From Thalassospira povalilytica (GTDB lineage Bacteria; Pseudomonadota; Alphaproteobacteria; Rhodospirillales; Thalassospiraceae): a stretch of 64,000 nt of DNA. The position numbers were made by a program, and so were the translations under genes. The stretch's first letter is position 1. Each line of letters opens with the position of its first letter. The notes beneath the pieces are model-generated. The model did not search any database, had not been told where the DNA came from, and saw nothing but the letters and a program-made list of their open reading frames with translations. Shown one piece after another: positions 46,896-56,610 of this stretch. The stretch is from positions 372,001 through 436,000 of the forward strand of contig NZ_PGTS01000001.1 of the NCBI RefSeq assembly GCF_002844235.1, in the 5' to 3' direction.

Positions 46896-48352
46896 TGGGT
46901 GATCTTATTAAAATTCGAAATTGGATTGCGGGGAAAGAGGCATCACCTTCAAGTGGGCTTTGGCTAACCAAGTTCAATCCACATAGTGGCGAGCCTATGT
47001 CAGAGGTTGCGGGATCTAACTCAGTAGACGTCGCGGCAGCTGTTCAAGTGGCTAGGTCGGCTTTTGATGATTGGTCATCATTTACTCCACTCCAGCGCGG
47101 TCAATTTCTCGCTGACATTGCGTCCAAAATGGGAGAAAGAAGGGATATCCTTGCAGCCTGTGTTGCAGAGGAAACAGGGAAGCCGCCGCAGGATGCTGCT
47201 GCAGAAGTCAGCGGAGCGATACTGCAGGCCGACTTCTTTGCGGGAGAGGGAATGCGACTGTATGGGCGTACTCTGACTTCATCAATGCCGCATAAATCTA
47301 GCAGGTTGCAAAGAGAAGCAATTGGTGTTGCAGGTTTAATTGTCCCGTCGAATACCCCGATTGCAAACATTGCGTGGAAAATGTTTCCTGCGTTGATTTG
47401 TGGAAATACTGTGGTTTTAAAGGCCGCAGAAGATGCACCTGGGATAGCACATCTGATGGCGGAGCTGACGCGCGACGCGGGGCTCCCGGACGGTGTTTTC
47501 AATGTTATCCAAGGGGACGGAGGATCTGCGGGAGCGGCTCTGGTAGCGCATCCGGATGTTGATGTGATCAGTTTTACTGGCTCGACGTCGGTGGGACGGA
47601 AAATCGCTACAATTGCTGGCGAACGATTAGCGCGCGTTTCATTGGAACTCGGGGGAAAGAATCCTTTTATCGTTTGTGACGACGCGAATATTGATGAGGC
47701 GGCCAAGTGGGCAGCGTTATCTGCGTTTAGCAATGCCGGGCAGCGCTGTGCAGCAGCTAGCAGAATTTACGTTCAAAAATCAGTTTACGGGACCTTCAAA
47801 GAGGCTTTTGCGAAAAAAGCTAACTCACTCAAGCTTGGTATCGATGAGGGGTGCGATTTAGGGCCGCTGATCAATAAGCGCCAATATGAATTTGTTGTTG
47901 AAATACTAGGTAAACTGTCGTCAGAGAATCTGGTTTGCGGTGGTCTCGAACGAACACCCTCTAACATCCGCTCTGGATACTACATTCGACCAACAATTTT
48001 GGAGAGTTTACCAACGGACTCAGAGATCCACAAACTAGAGCTTTTTGCGCCAGTTGCGTGTTTGTATTCCTTTGATACACCTGAGGAGGCAGTAGAGAAG
48101 GCTAACGATACGGACTATGGGCTAACAGCTGCGATACATACTGCCAGTATAGATAGAGCCGAGTGGTTTGCGAGAAAGGTCCGTGCGGGTGTTGTGAATA
48201 TCAATATCGGAACATATGGAAGCGAACCGCATATGCCGTTTGGTGGTTTTGGGGTATCGGGCAATGGCACCAGAGAACCGGGCTTGGAGGCATTGGATGT
48301 GTATTCAGAGCTGAAGAATATATCGGTACTTTCTCGTCCGTTTTTAATCTGA
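46895..48352 (+). CDS. NAD(P)-dependent aldehyde dehydrogenase
   Basis: 485 residues, full ALDH fold. The catalytic Glu is in LELGGKNPF and the nucleophile Cys in NAGQRCAA; cofactor binding is at VPSNTPIAN and FTGSTSVG. It oxidises an aldehyde to an acid. In this setting it may oxidise a sugar aldehyde before or after PEP condensation, which is not part of any nonulosonate route I know. The ATG overlaps the SDR stop codon; an in-frame GTG at 46880 is less likely. Confidence 0.93.
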   Translation: MGDLIKIRNWIAGKEASPSSGLWLTKFNPHSGEPMSEVAGSNSVDVAAAVQVARSAFDDWSSFTPLQRGQFLADIASKMGERRDILAACVAEETGKPPQDAAAEVSGAILQADFFAGEGMRLYGRTLTSSMPHKSSRLQREAIGVAGLIVPSNTPIANIAWKMFPALICGNTVVLKAAEDAPGIAHLMAELTRDAGLPDGVFNVIQGDGGSAGAALVAHPDVDVISFTGSTSVGRKIATIAGERLARVSLELGGKNPFIVCDDANIDEAAKWAALSAFSNAGQRCAAASRIYVQKSVYGTFKEAFAKKANSLKLGIDEGCDLGPLINKRQYEFVVEILGKLSSENLVCGGLERTPSNIRSGYYIRPTILESLPTDSEIHKLELFAPVACLYSFDTPEEAVEKANDTDYGLTAAIHTASIDRAEWFARKVRAGVVNINIGTYGSEPHMPFGGFGVSGNGTREPGLEALDVYSELKNISVLSRPFLI

Positions 48353-48399
48353 GGGTGGCGGGTCTCGATGAAGCCTTTCCCGTATAAAATGGTATTTTG

Positions 48400-49146
48400 A
48401 TGATAAGCAGCGTAGCACTGATTCCTGCTCGATCTGGTTCTAAACGAGTTCCAAATAAGAATGTTTACCCGTTTGGTGGACACCCTCTGTTGGCCTACAC
48501 GGTCTCCGCTGCAATCAAGAGTGGTGTTTTTGATGCTGTTGTATGTGCAACAGACTCTGAAGAATATGCCTCGGTTGCACGTTATTATGGAGCGGAGGTC
48601 CCGGCCCTCCGCGATGCCGCGATATCTGGGGACAAATCGCCAGATATCGAATGGGTGAAATGGATTCTCGAGTTTTTGGAGGATCGAGGTCGAACTTTTG
48701 ACGCCTTCAGCATTCTGCGGCCAACAAGCCCATTTCGAACTGACGATACCATCAAGCGGGCTTGGAAGCTTTTCTGCGATAATCCCAAAGCGGACTCTTT
48801 GCGGGCGATTGAAAAATGTAAACAGCATCCTGGAAAAATGTGGGTTGTTCAGGCCGATAGAATGCTGCCCATACTACCCTACTCAAATAACGGGACACCT
48901 TGGCATAGCAGTCAGTATACGGCATTACCGGAGATATACGTACAGAACGCAAGCCTCGAAATAGCGCGGACTGAGGTTGCACTTGCGCGAAACAGTATCG
49001 CAGGACAATCCATTGTGCCGTTCATTAGTCAGGGCTTAGAGGGTTTTGACATTAATGACATTGAAGACATCTGGCTTGCTGAGCGTTTGATGACAGACTG
49101 TCCGGATCTGTTGCCAGTAATCGGTTGTCCGCCTTTCTCTATTTAA
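48400..49146 (+). CDS. NeuA/PseF-type CMP-sugar synthetase
   Basis: 249 residues. IPARSGSKRVPNKN near the N-terminus is the CTP-binding motif of acylneuraminate cytidylyltransferases, and LRPTSPFR with DINDIEDIW are the other family blocks. It activates a ulosonic acid as the CMP-sugar, the step after the NeuB-like synthase. The start at 48400 is preferred over the TTG immediately before it. Confidence 0.92.
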   Translation: MISSVALIPARSGSKRVPNKNVYPFGGHPLLAYTVSAAIKSGVFDAVVCATDSEEYASVARYYGAEVPALRDAAISGDKSPDIEWVKWILEFLEDRGRTFDAFSILRPTSPFRTDDTIKRAWKLFCDNPKADSLRAIEKCKQHPGKMWVVQADRMLPILPYSNNGTPWHSSQYTALPEIYVQNASLEIARTEVALARNSIAGQSIVPFISQGLEGFDINDIEDIWLAERLMTDCPDLLPVIGCPPFSI

Positions 49147-49165
49147 TTCTACTGGAGTTTGAACA

Positions 49166-51868
49166 ATGGGAGATTTAATCGGCCAAGAGGTGGCGGGAAA
49201 GCTCTTATACTATCCCTATCGTGAGCTGAAGCGTATTTCAGAAAGCGGCAGAGGACAATTTGAGCACACCGCGCTATTCGCGGATATGTGTCGATTGAAC
49301 GCGCTGTACATGATTTCGCGTGCAGGTTCCGGACATATTGGAAGTAGTTTCAGTAGCTTAGATATTATTAGTTATCTACTCTTATGCGAACTTGATGTTG
49401 GTTTGAGCGCGACTGACGGTAAAGATATCTTCTTCAGTTCAAAGGGACACGATGCGCCTGCTTACTATGCCGCATTGATGGGGACTGGGGCGATCAAGTT
49501 CGAAAATATTCATAAACTTAGAAAGATAGATGGCCTTCCTGGGCATCCCGATGTTCAGACTAAGGGAATTGTAACGAATACAGGTTCTCTTGGGATGGGT
49601 GTATCGAAGGCCAAAGGCATGATTTACGCCAATCGTCTCAAAGGCCGCTTAGGGCGTGTAGTCGTGATGACTGGTGATGGTGAGTTGCAGGAGGGACAAT
49701 TTTGGGAGTCCCTCGTCTCCGCCGTAAATAACAAGCTTTCAGAACTTATAATTCTGATTGACCACAATAAGCTTCAGTCAGATACCTTCGTTAAAAATGT
49801 TTCGGATCTTGGTGATTTAGAGCAAAAGCTAAGTGCGTACGGTTTATGTGTCGCGCGGTGTGATGGAAACGATGTGGTTGCACTATCCGAAACGTTTAAA
49901 GCAATCCGCGACGATGTAAGGCCGAAAGTTATTATCGCTGATACGGTCAAAGGTAAGGGTGTTTCATTTATGGAGCACACTTCTTTGGACTCTGACGTAG
50001 ATATGTATGCCTTTCACAGCGGGGCGCCGGATAAAGACGCCTATCAGTTAGCCGCGAAAGAACTGATTTTGCGTGTGCAAAACAGAGCTGAACAGCTTCA
50101 TTTAGGCACCATTGAGTTGGAAACAGAGGCAGTTGAACCTGGGCAGGGGGCGTCGAGCGAGGTAAAAAAACTCATTCCGGCTTATTCGGAGGCACTAATA
50201 GCTCTTGCGAGCAAAAGGGATGATGTTGTCGCGCTTGATGCAGATCTTGTTCTGGATACAGGCCTTATTCCGTTCAGAGAAAAGTATCCGAAACGCTTCT
50301 TCGAATGCGGAATTGCAGAGCAAGATATGGTGTCTACCGCAGGTGGGATGGCGCTGGGGGGGCTTCTGCCTATTGTGCATTCGTTTGCGTGCTTCTTGTC
50401 CTCACGTCCCAATGAACAAATCTACAACAATGCGACAGAGAGAACGAAAGTAATTTATATCGGCTCTTTGGCTGGCGTGCTCCCTGGGGGGCCCGGGCAT
50501 TCGCATCAAGCAGTCCGGGATGTTGCAGCATTGTCCGCAATACCTGATTTTGCAATTGTAGAACCTTCGTGCCCCTCGGAAGTAGGAAATCTGCTCGAAT
50601 GGTGCGCTAACGTGCACACGGGCAGTAGTTATATGCGCCTGACATCTATTCCATGGGAAATCCCCTTCGATTTGCCATCAAGTAGAAGTGTTTCCTTTGG
50701 GCAAGGAAACGTATTGCTGGAAGGTGCTGATATTGCTTTAATATCTCATGGCCCCATTATGTTGAGCCAAGCATACAATGCGGTCAAAAAATTTGCACAA
50801 GACCGTGCAATTGAGGTCAAGCTTATAGATATGCCATGGCTGAACCATGTAGACGACAATTGGTTGGAGCAAGCTTTGGCAGGTTGTAGTGCCGTTTTGT
50901 GCGTCGAAAATCATTACAGTCGCGGTAGTTTGTCAGACACGCTCGCAAAGGTTTTAGTCCAGAGTAAGAAGCTTAATGTAACATTTTCCACTCTCGGGTT
51001 AACAGATGTTCCTCCATCAGGAACAAATGCACAGGTGCTGGAGAGTGTTGGATTGAATGAACCTTCAATATTAGATCAATTGATTTCAATTGCAGATAGC
51101 GTGCAGCGCTACAGTGTTAAACGCAATGAAATCACTGCTGTAACTGAAGGATATTCACTTTGGACACAGAACTCACTAGAAGAGTATAGATGTAAATCGT
51201 TCCGAACAAAAGAAGCGGAAACGGTTGCTTGGATTGAGCAAGTAATGCAAGACGGGGACGTCTTATATGACGTTGGTGCTAACATCGGTCTCTACGCGAT
51301 ATTTGCGGGCTTAATACATCCTAATTCAACGGTATATGCTTTTGAGCCTCTCGCGAGAAACTTCAATCGTTTGTGCGAAAACATTCAGCTGAATAACAGT
51401 GGGAATGTCGTGCCACTACACATAGCGCTTTCTAATGTGTCGCGCATCGACCAAATGCATGTCAGTGATGAGCGCGTCGGTGGTTCTGGCAGTCAACTTG
51501 GGGCGCCTGTAAGTGATGAAGGCGAGCCATTTGTGCCAGTCGCTGTTGAGCATGTTCCAACATTCAGCATGGATGCTTTGATTGAGAGCCTAAGCATAGT
51601 TGCTCCAGATCATATCAAAATTGATGTCGATGGGCTTGAGGCCAAGATCGTCGAAGGAATGGACGAAACTTTATCGAGCGGATCTGTTAAATCTGTTCTA
51701 ATTGAATTGAACAAAAACATCACAGATCAAGCCAGAATTTTTGACTACATGAAAGGGAAGGGATACAGCGCAAACCACGTGCTAAACTCCCACCCTAATC
51801 ATTCACGCCATCGGCGGTCAGCGGAAAAGCATTCGAATGTCGAAAATGTAATATTTACTAAAGATTGA
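49166..51868 (+). CDS. transketolase fused to an FkbM methyltransferase
   Basis: 900 residues. Residues 1-305 are the thiamine-diphosphate-binding half (H57 of GSGHIG, G170-D171-G172 with N188/N189); 330-500 the pyrimidine-binding half with catalytic E385 in CGIAEQD; 510-645 the transketolase C-terminal domain. Residues 660-900 are an FkbM methyltransferase (DVGANIGLY 702-710, FEPL 727-730, IKIDVDGLEAKIVEGM 817-832). Transketolase moves a two-carbon ketol unit between sugars. No frameshift or stop separates the two parts, so this is a genuine fusion. It suggests that C2 transfer and O-methylation act on the same or successive intermediates. Confidence 0.93.
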   Translation: MGDLIGQEVAGKLLYYPYRELKRISESGRGQFEHTALFADMCRLNALYMISRAGSGHIGSSFSSLDIISYLLLCELDVGLSATDGKDIFFSSKGHDAPAYYAALMGTGAIKFENIHKLRKIDGLPGHPDVQTKGIVTNTGSLGMGVSKAKGMIYANRLKGRLGRVVVMTGDGELQEGQFWESLVSAVNNKLSELIILIDHNKLQSDTFVKNVSDLGDLEQKLSAYGLCVARCDGNDVVALSETFKAIRDDVRPKVIIADTVKGKGVSFMEHTSLDSDVDMYAFHSGAPDKDAYQLAAKELILRVQNRAEQLHLGTIELETEAVEPGQGASSEVKKLIPAYSEALIALASKRDDVVALDADLVLDTGLIPFREKYPKRFFECGIAEQDMVSTAGGMALGGLLPIVHSFACFLSSRPNEQIYNNATERTKVIYIGSLAGVLPGGPGHSHQAVRDVAALSAIPDFAIVEPSCPSEVGNLLEWCANVHTGSSYMRLTSIPWEIPFDLPSSRSVSFGQGNVLLEGADIALISHGPIMLSQAYNAVKKFAQDRAIEVKLIDMPWLNHVDDNWLEQALAGCSAVLCVENHYSRGSLSDTLAKVLVQSKKLNVTFSTLGLTDVPPSGTNAQVLESVGLNEPSILDQLISIADSVQRYSVKRNEITAVTEGYSLWTQNSLEEYRCKSFRTKEAETVAWIEQVMQDGDVLYDVGANIGLYAIFAGLIHPNSTVYAFEPLARNFNRLCENIQLNNSGNVVPLHIALSNVSRIDQMHVSDERVGGSGSQLGAPVSDEGEPFVPVAVEHVPTFSMDALIESLSIVAPDHIKIDVDGLEAKIVEGMDETLSSGSVKSVLIELNKNITDQARIFDYMKGKGYSANHVLNSHPNHSRHRRSAEKHSNVENVIFTKD

Positions 51869-51920
51869 TTCGGTCAACTAGATAATACATGCTCGTTAAG
51901 TGCTGAGCCGGAAGGTATAT

Positions 51921-51958
51921 AAGCTCGGAATCTTCTATGTATAGGAGATTCCGAGCTT
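51921..51958 (+). terminator. long hairpin after the transketolase-FkbM gene
   Basis: AAGCTCGGAATCT (51921-51933) pairs perfectly, 13 bp, with AGATTCCGAGCTT (51946-51958). It lies about 53 bases past the stop codon and is followed by GAGTTCTT. It probably ends the NeuB-module transcript. Confidence 0.62.
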
Positions 51959-52111
51959 GAGTTCTTCCTGCCATCTTCCTCGGCAAATTTCTGCGAATAG
52001 ATGTCTTTAACGCGTTTTAGTCGCTTAGGAAATTACGAGTTTCGTTACTATCCTTCTGAAAGTCAGTTCTCTCTAAAGTAATTAGATGAAATATTGGTGA
52101 TCTGCGAAGAA

Positions 52112-53182
52112 ATGAAACAAAATAAAATTGGATATCTTCTTAAGAGCGGGAGGAGTAACCGTCTCGTTGAAGGTATGCCGACGGAATTTTTATATGGATA
52201 CCCTCAATTAAAGAAGTTTGGGTATGATATAAATTTAATTGGCGAGGAAGAATTATCATTGGAAGCAGAGCCTTCCAAGATTTGGAAGGTGATCAACCAT
52301 ATAACTTACGTGATGGTAGGGGTTCCAGGTTGGGCATTTTGGCGAATTTTTTGTAAACGTAAAGTATTTGATTCATTTGATGTTGTATTTACAACAACAA
52401 ATACATTTGGGATTTGCCTATCTCTACTATCTCGATTGAGATTGATTGACTGCAAAGTTGTTTTCTTAGCAATGGGGCTAATTGACTTAGGCACTCCAAA
52501 ACGATGGGTTTCTTTTTATGGATGGGCTCTGAAGACTACTAGGGTATTAGCCTTGTCTAATCCTGATGCGCGCAATTTGAGCAAAACTTTAGCGCGCAAG
52601 GTGGAGTACTTGCCGTTTGGAGTTGATGCTCAATTTTGGACTCCGGCAAAAGGTAATCTGCAGGGAGGTGATTTCGTATTGAGCATCGGGAGTGATCGGC
52701 ATCGTGACTACAAAACATTGATCGCTGCGTGGAGAAGTGACTTTCCGACTTTAAAGATCGTCACAAAGTTGCCTGTGCAAACCTCGAAACCAAATATTGA
52801 GATCATTTCAGGCGATTGGCACTCGCAGGTTATTTCTGATGCAGAGATCAGGGACATGTACAGGAATGCTAAATTTGTTGTTTTGCCTATTCGTAATACC
52901 TTTCAGCCTTCTGGACAAAGCGCCGCTCTCCAGGCTATGGCCTGTGGAAAGGCGGTTGTAATTACAGATTTCCAAGGCTTATGGAACAGAGAGCTGATGC
53001 AGGATCAAAAGACATGCTTCCTCTCAGGTCCGCCGGGTGATATCGCTGCTTTGCAGGGAGCGATTGCTGCTGCACTCCAGAATCAAGAAGACGTTGAGAA
53101 AGTTGGAGCGGAATCGCGATGTTGTATCGAAATCAATTTAAATGTAAATATCATGGCAAGTTGCCTGATGAATGAATTTTGA
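52112..53182 (+). CDS. glycosyltransferase, GT4-like
   Basis: About 356 residues. The C-terminal half shows YLPFGVDAQFWTP, SIGSDRHRDYKTLI and QPSGQSAALQAMACGKAVVITDF, the usual GT4 layout with the Glu-like donor site changed to QSAALQAMACG. It has no signal peptide. The start may be ATG 52112 or TTG 52094. It is the first gene after a terminator, so it probably has its own promoter in the preceding 240 bases. Confidence 0.78.
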   Translation: MKQNKIGYLLKSGRSNRLVEGMPTEFLYGYPQLKKFGYDINLIGEEELSLEAEPSKIWKVINHITYVMVGVPGWAFWRIFCKRKVFDSFDVVFTTTNTFGICLSLLSRLRLIDCKVVFLAMGLIDLGTPKRWVSFYGWALKTTRVLALSNPDARNLSKTLARKVEYLPFGVDAQFWTPAKGNLQGGDFVLSIGSDRHRDYKTLIAAWRSDFPTLKIVTKLPVQTSKPNIEIISGDWHSQVISDAEIRDMYRNAKFVVLPIRNTFQPSGQSAALQAMACGKAVVITDFQGLWNRELMQDQKTCFLSGPPGDIAALQGAIAAALQNQEDVEKVGAESRCCIEINLNVNIMASCLMNEF

Positions 53183-53285
53183 TATTTACTGGATTTTCTT
53201 TGAATTTTTAGCGGAAATACTTTCCGTATTTGTGTAGCGCAAAGCGCAGTCGAAAATTTTATTTTGTGGAATAATAGATAGTGTG

Positions 53286-54311
53286 ATGAAGGTTGCCATT
53301 GGATACCATATTCAAGACGGACCTTGGGGGGGTGGGAACCGTTTTGCAAGTTGCCTAGTTAAGGCGCTTCAGAGTGAGGGGCACAGTGTGGTTTTTTCTC
53401 TGAATGATGACGATATCGATATTATCCTATTGACGGATCCGCGGGTCCGTAGTCCTAACGTGTCGTTTGGAGCAGGGAGAATATTAAGATATCTTTTTTT
53501 AAAGAATAGTAATGCAATAGTGTTGCATCGAATAAATGAATGCGATGAACGGAAAAATACTAAATTCATGAATTCGCTTTTAAAGCGGGCAAATTACTGT
53601 GCTGACCATACGGTTTTTGTAGGAAGTTGGTTGAAGGACTTACCAACGTGGAGTGGTACGCTTCATACTCCTAGCTCTGTTATTCTCAATGGAGCGGATT
53701 CAGAAGTGTTTAATTCATCAGGATACAAACGCTGGAACCATGTAGAGCCGCTGCGCCTCGTGACCCACCATTGGGGTGGGAACTGGATGAAGGGCTTTGA
53801 TGTATATAGTCAGATAGATGACATGCTAAGTGATGGTAAATGGCGGGGAAGAATGGAGTTCACCTATATCGGGAATTTACCCGATGGATTTGAATTTAAA
53901 AATGCAAAAGTTTTAACTCCAATGAATGGTAGAGCTCTAAGTGAGGAGTTGTCTCGGCATCACGTCTATGTAACGGCATCGATATGCGAGCCAGGAGGTA
54001 ACCACCAAAATGAGGGCGGAGCGTGCGGACTTCCACTACTCTACCGCAATAGCGGATGCCTTCCTGAGTATTGTAAAGGCTACGGTATTCAATTTGATTC
54101 AGATGGCTTTGAGGGGGCTCTGGAAGAAATGATCTCTAACTATGAGGTTTATGCCAACCAGATGAAGTTTTGGCCGCACTGGGCCTCCAAAACGTGTAGG
54201 GAGTATCTTGAACTTTTTGAGAGACTGATTTCTGATCGAGACGAAATCGTGAATAAGCGAAAGCTGTGGCGAAATCCATGGTTGGTGCTGAGGAATCAGC
54301 TTCCTATCTGA
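53286..54311 (+). CDS. glycosyltransferase, GT4-like (divergent)
   Basis: 341 residues. The Rossmann start VAIGYHIQDGPWGGGNRFASCLV fits the GT-B N-terminal donor domain, with VILNGADSEVF and LVTHHWGGNWMKGF in the middle. The C-terminal motif is CEPGGNHQNEGGACGLPLLYR, an altered ExxxxxxxEA. Donor and acceptor are unknown. GTG at 53283 directly before the ATG is a less likely start. Confidence 0.72.
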   Translation: MKVAIGYHIQDGPWGGGNRFASCLVKALQSEGHSVVFSLNDDDIDIILLTDPRVRSPNVSFGAGRILRYLFLKNSNAIVLHRINECDERKNTKFMNSLLKRANYCADHTVFVGSWLKDLPTWSGTLHTPSSVILNGADSEVFNSSGYKRWNHVEPLRLVTHHWGGNWMKGFDVYSQIDDMLSDGKWRGRMEFTYIGNLPDGFEFKNAKVLTPMNGRALSEELSRHHVYVTASICEPGGNHQNEGGACGLPLLYRNSGCLPEYCKGYGIQFDSDGFEGALEEMISNYEVYANQMKFWPHWASKTCREYLELFERLISDRDEIVNKRKLWRNPWLVLRNQLPI

Positions 54312-54366
54312 CGCAAGGTGGCGACATGAGAGTTTCAGCTGGTAACCGATGGCTCTTCCGATGGGC

Positions 54367-55365
54367 ATGAGCAAGAAAAAGGCACTTGTATTTGGTGTAT
54401 CAGGGCAAGATGGTTCATTGTTGGCCAGGTTGCTACTTGCGAAAGGCTATGAAGTTCACGGAACGTCCAGAGATGCTGAAACAAGTTCGTTTGGCTCCCT
54501 GGATGCTTTGGCAATTAAAGATAAGGTGCATTTGCATTCGACGATTCCGACGGACTTTAGGAGTGTTCTGCAAACTGTTGATCGAGTATCCCCAGATGAA
54601 ATTTACAACCTCGCAGGTCAAAGCTCTGTAGGGTTATCGTTTCATCAACCGGTAGAAACACTTGAGAGTATAGCGACCTCTACGTTGAATATTCTCGAGG
54701 TTATCCGTTTCTTAGGCCTTTCAGCAAAGTTCTACAGTGCGGGATCATCCGAGTGCTTTGGAGATACAGGCGAAAGGCCCGCAGACGAAACAACACCATT
54801 TCATCCGCAAAGCCCTTATGCCGTAGCGAAAGCAACGGCGTTCTGGCAAGTTGCTAACTATCGTGAAAGTTACAACCTTTTTGCCTGTACTGGCGTGTTG
54901 TTCAATCATGAGTCCCCTTTGCGCCCGAGCCGTTTTGTGACCAGGAAAATTGCAGCAGGGGCGGCAAAAATCTACAAAAGTGGTGGTGGGGTTTTGGAGT
55001 TAGGGGACCTGTCTGTCATGAGGGATTGGGGATGGGCCCCTGAATATGTAGAAGCGATGTGGGCAATGTTGCAATTAGATCGACCTGAGGACTTTGTAAT
55101 TGCAACAGGACAAGTATCAAGACTGCAGGATTTCGTTGCGCACGTATTCAGTCAATTGGGGATGAATTGGCAGGATCATGTACGTGTAAATGAGAATCTT
55201 TTACGTCCTTCCGAGATAAGATGTGGTTTCGGTGATGCGAGTAAAGCCCGCAAGCTTTTAAATTGGTCAGCTAAAGTTACCATGCCAGAGATCGCTAGGC
55301 GTTTGGTTCGGGCAGAACTCTCGAGGCTGGACGGTCAACAAAATTGCAAAGGTCTGGGGCTTTGA
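54367..55365 (+). CDS. gmd: GDP-mannose 4,6-dehydratase-like enzyme
   Basis: 332 residues, extended SDR. GVSGQDGSLLARLLL (NAD motif), EIYNLAGQSSVGLSF, GSSECFGDT, PQSPYAVAKA (catalytic Tyr-Lys) and FNHESPLRPSRFVTRKI match Gmd. It converts GDP-mannose to GDP-4-keto-6-deoxymannose, precursor of fucose, rhamnose or perosamine. No partner reductase, epimerase or aminotransferase follows in this island. The exact start is uncertain (54349, 54361 or 54367). Confidence 0.9.
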   Translation: MSKKKALVFGVSGQDGSLLARLLLAKGYEVHGTSRDAETSSFGSLDALAIKDKVHLHSTIPTDFRSVLQTVDRVSPDEIYNLAGQSSVGLSFHQPVETLESIATSTLNILEVIRFLGLSAKFYSAGSSECFGDTGERPADETTPFHPQSPYAVAKATAFWQVANYRESYNLFACTGVLFNHESPLRPSRFVTRKIAAGAAKIYKSGGGVLELGDLSVMRDWGWAPEYVEAMWAMLQLDRPEDFVIATGQVSRLQDFVAHVFSQLGMNWQDHVRVNENLLRPSEIRCGFGDASKARKLLNWSAKVTMPEIARRLVRAELSRLDGQQNCKGLGL

Positions 55366-56477
55366 AAATTAAGGATGCGCTCCGAGCGGGGAAAATTGGT
55401 TGTCAGGCGCTCCCATGGAGATTAGCCGCTGCTTGTGGACTGTGGCAGGGGGGGGGAGCTCCGGTTAAGTTCGTTTCAGAGAAGGTTAACTGGGCGATAC
55501 AGACTGTAGGTGAAAATATAGGTTGGCATCTGAATAACAAAATGCCCGGCTCATTTGAAATGACGAGTGTGCCCTATAAAAACTGCCACAGAGTTGTCCA
55601 TTTCGGATCACAGTATATGTGGCTCGCGTGGCAGAAGCATATGCCAATAGGAAACAAATATGTTGTTTCGTTCTTTCATGGCAAGCCTGAAGATGGTCCT
55701 GATGTAGCTGCTCATATCGATCAGTTTGTTGCGAGCAGTGATCTCATCAGCACGGTTATTACCGGTTCCAGTATAGTAGCTAAAAGACTCGCTTCATGGG
55801 GAATTCCAGAGTCGAAGGTTTGTTTGATACCAATCGGGGTTGATACGCGAAAGTTTGTGCCTCCTTCTGAAGCGGAGAGGCTTGCTGCTCGGCAAAAATT
55901 TGGTGTCAAGGATGGTGAGATCGTTATTGGGTCCTTTCAAAAAGATGGCGTCGGTTGGGGCGATGGAATGGATCCGAAGCTAATAAAAGGTCCGGACCGT
56001 TTAGTTGAAGTTGTTTCACAATTGGCGAAAGATCTTCCAATAAAAGTTTTTCTTACCGGACCTGCGAGAGGTTACGTTAAGAGGGGGCTTGAAAATAGCG
56101 GTGTTGAGTATATTCATCGATACCCTAAGGATCATTCGGGGCTAATTGAGTGCTATCATGCATTGGACATGTATTTTATGACCTCCCGAGAGGAGGGGGG
56201 GCCAATGGGGTTGACTGAGAGCATGGCGTGTGGTGTTCCGGTCGTGTCTACTGCGGTTGGCATGGCCCCGGATTTGTTGACTGGCAACATGACAAAAGGC
56301 CTGATTGTAAATTACACTGCGGAAACGTTTGCTGACGCCGCTCGACGCTTTCTTGACGATCAAGACCTTATCGAAACTCTCAAAAGTGAGAGCTATAATA
56401 AAGTACAGAAGGTTGATTGGCAGCACGTCGCTGACGCACATTGGGAAAAAGTTTATAGTAAACTAGTATCCAGATGA
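55362..56477 (+). CDS. glycosyltransferase, GT4-like
   Basis: 371 residues. The donor-binding C-terminal half shows LIPIGVDTRKFVPP, GSFQKDGVGWGD, EEGGPMGLTESMACGVPVVST, a well-kept E-x7-E motif. The proposed start is a TTG overlapping the stop of gmd, with AAGGTCTGGGG upstream, so translation is likely coupled; a TTG at 55344 is also in frame. Confidence 0.85.
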   Translation: MKIKDALRAGKIGCQALPWRLAAACGLWQGGGAPVKFVSEKVNWAIQTVGENIGWHLNNKMPGSFEMTSVPYKNCHRVVHFGSQYMWLAWQKHMPIGNKYVVSFFHGKPEDGPDVAAHIDQFVASSDLISTVITGSSIVAKRLASWGIPESKVCLIPIGVDTRKFVPPSEAERLAARQKFGVKDGEIVIGSFQKDGVGWGDGMDPKLIKGPDRLVEVVSQLAKDLPIKVFLTGPARGYVKRGLENSGVEYIHRYPKDHSGLIECYHALDMYFMTSREEGGPMGLTESMACGVPVVSTAVGMAPDLLTGNMTKGLIVNYTAETFADAARRFLDDQDLIETLKSESYNKVQKVDWQHVADAHWEKVYSKLVSR

Positions 56478-56610
56478 TGTGTTTTTGGGTTTATTTTAAT
56501 AATAGTCTTAAATCACAATTTTTTATTACAAGTTATTATGATTATTAAGTGAGCTTGAATGTAAGGAAGAATTTTTATTCAAGCAAAAAAGGCGTAAAGG
56601 TGGAAGCGTA

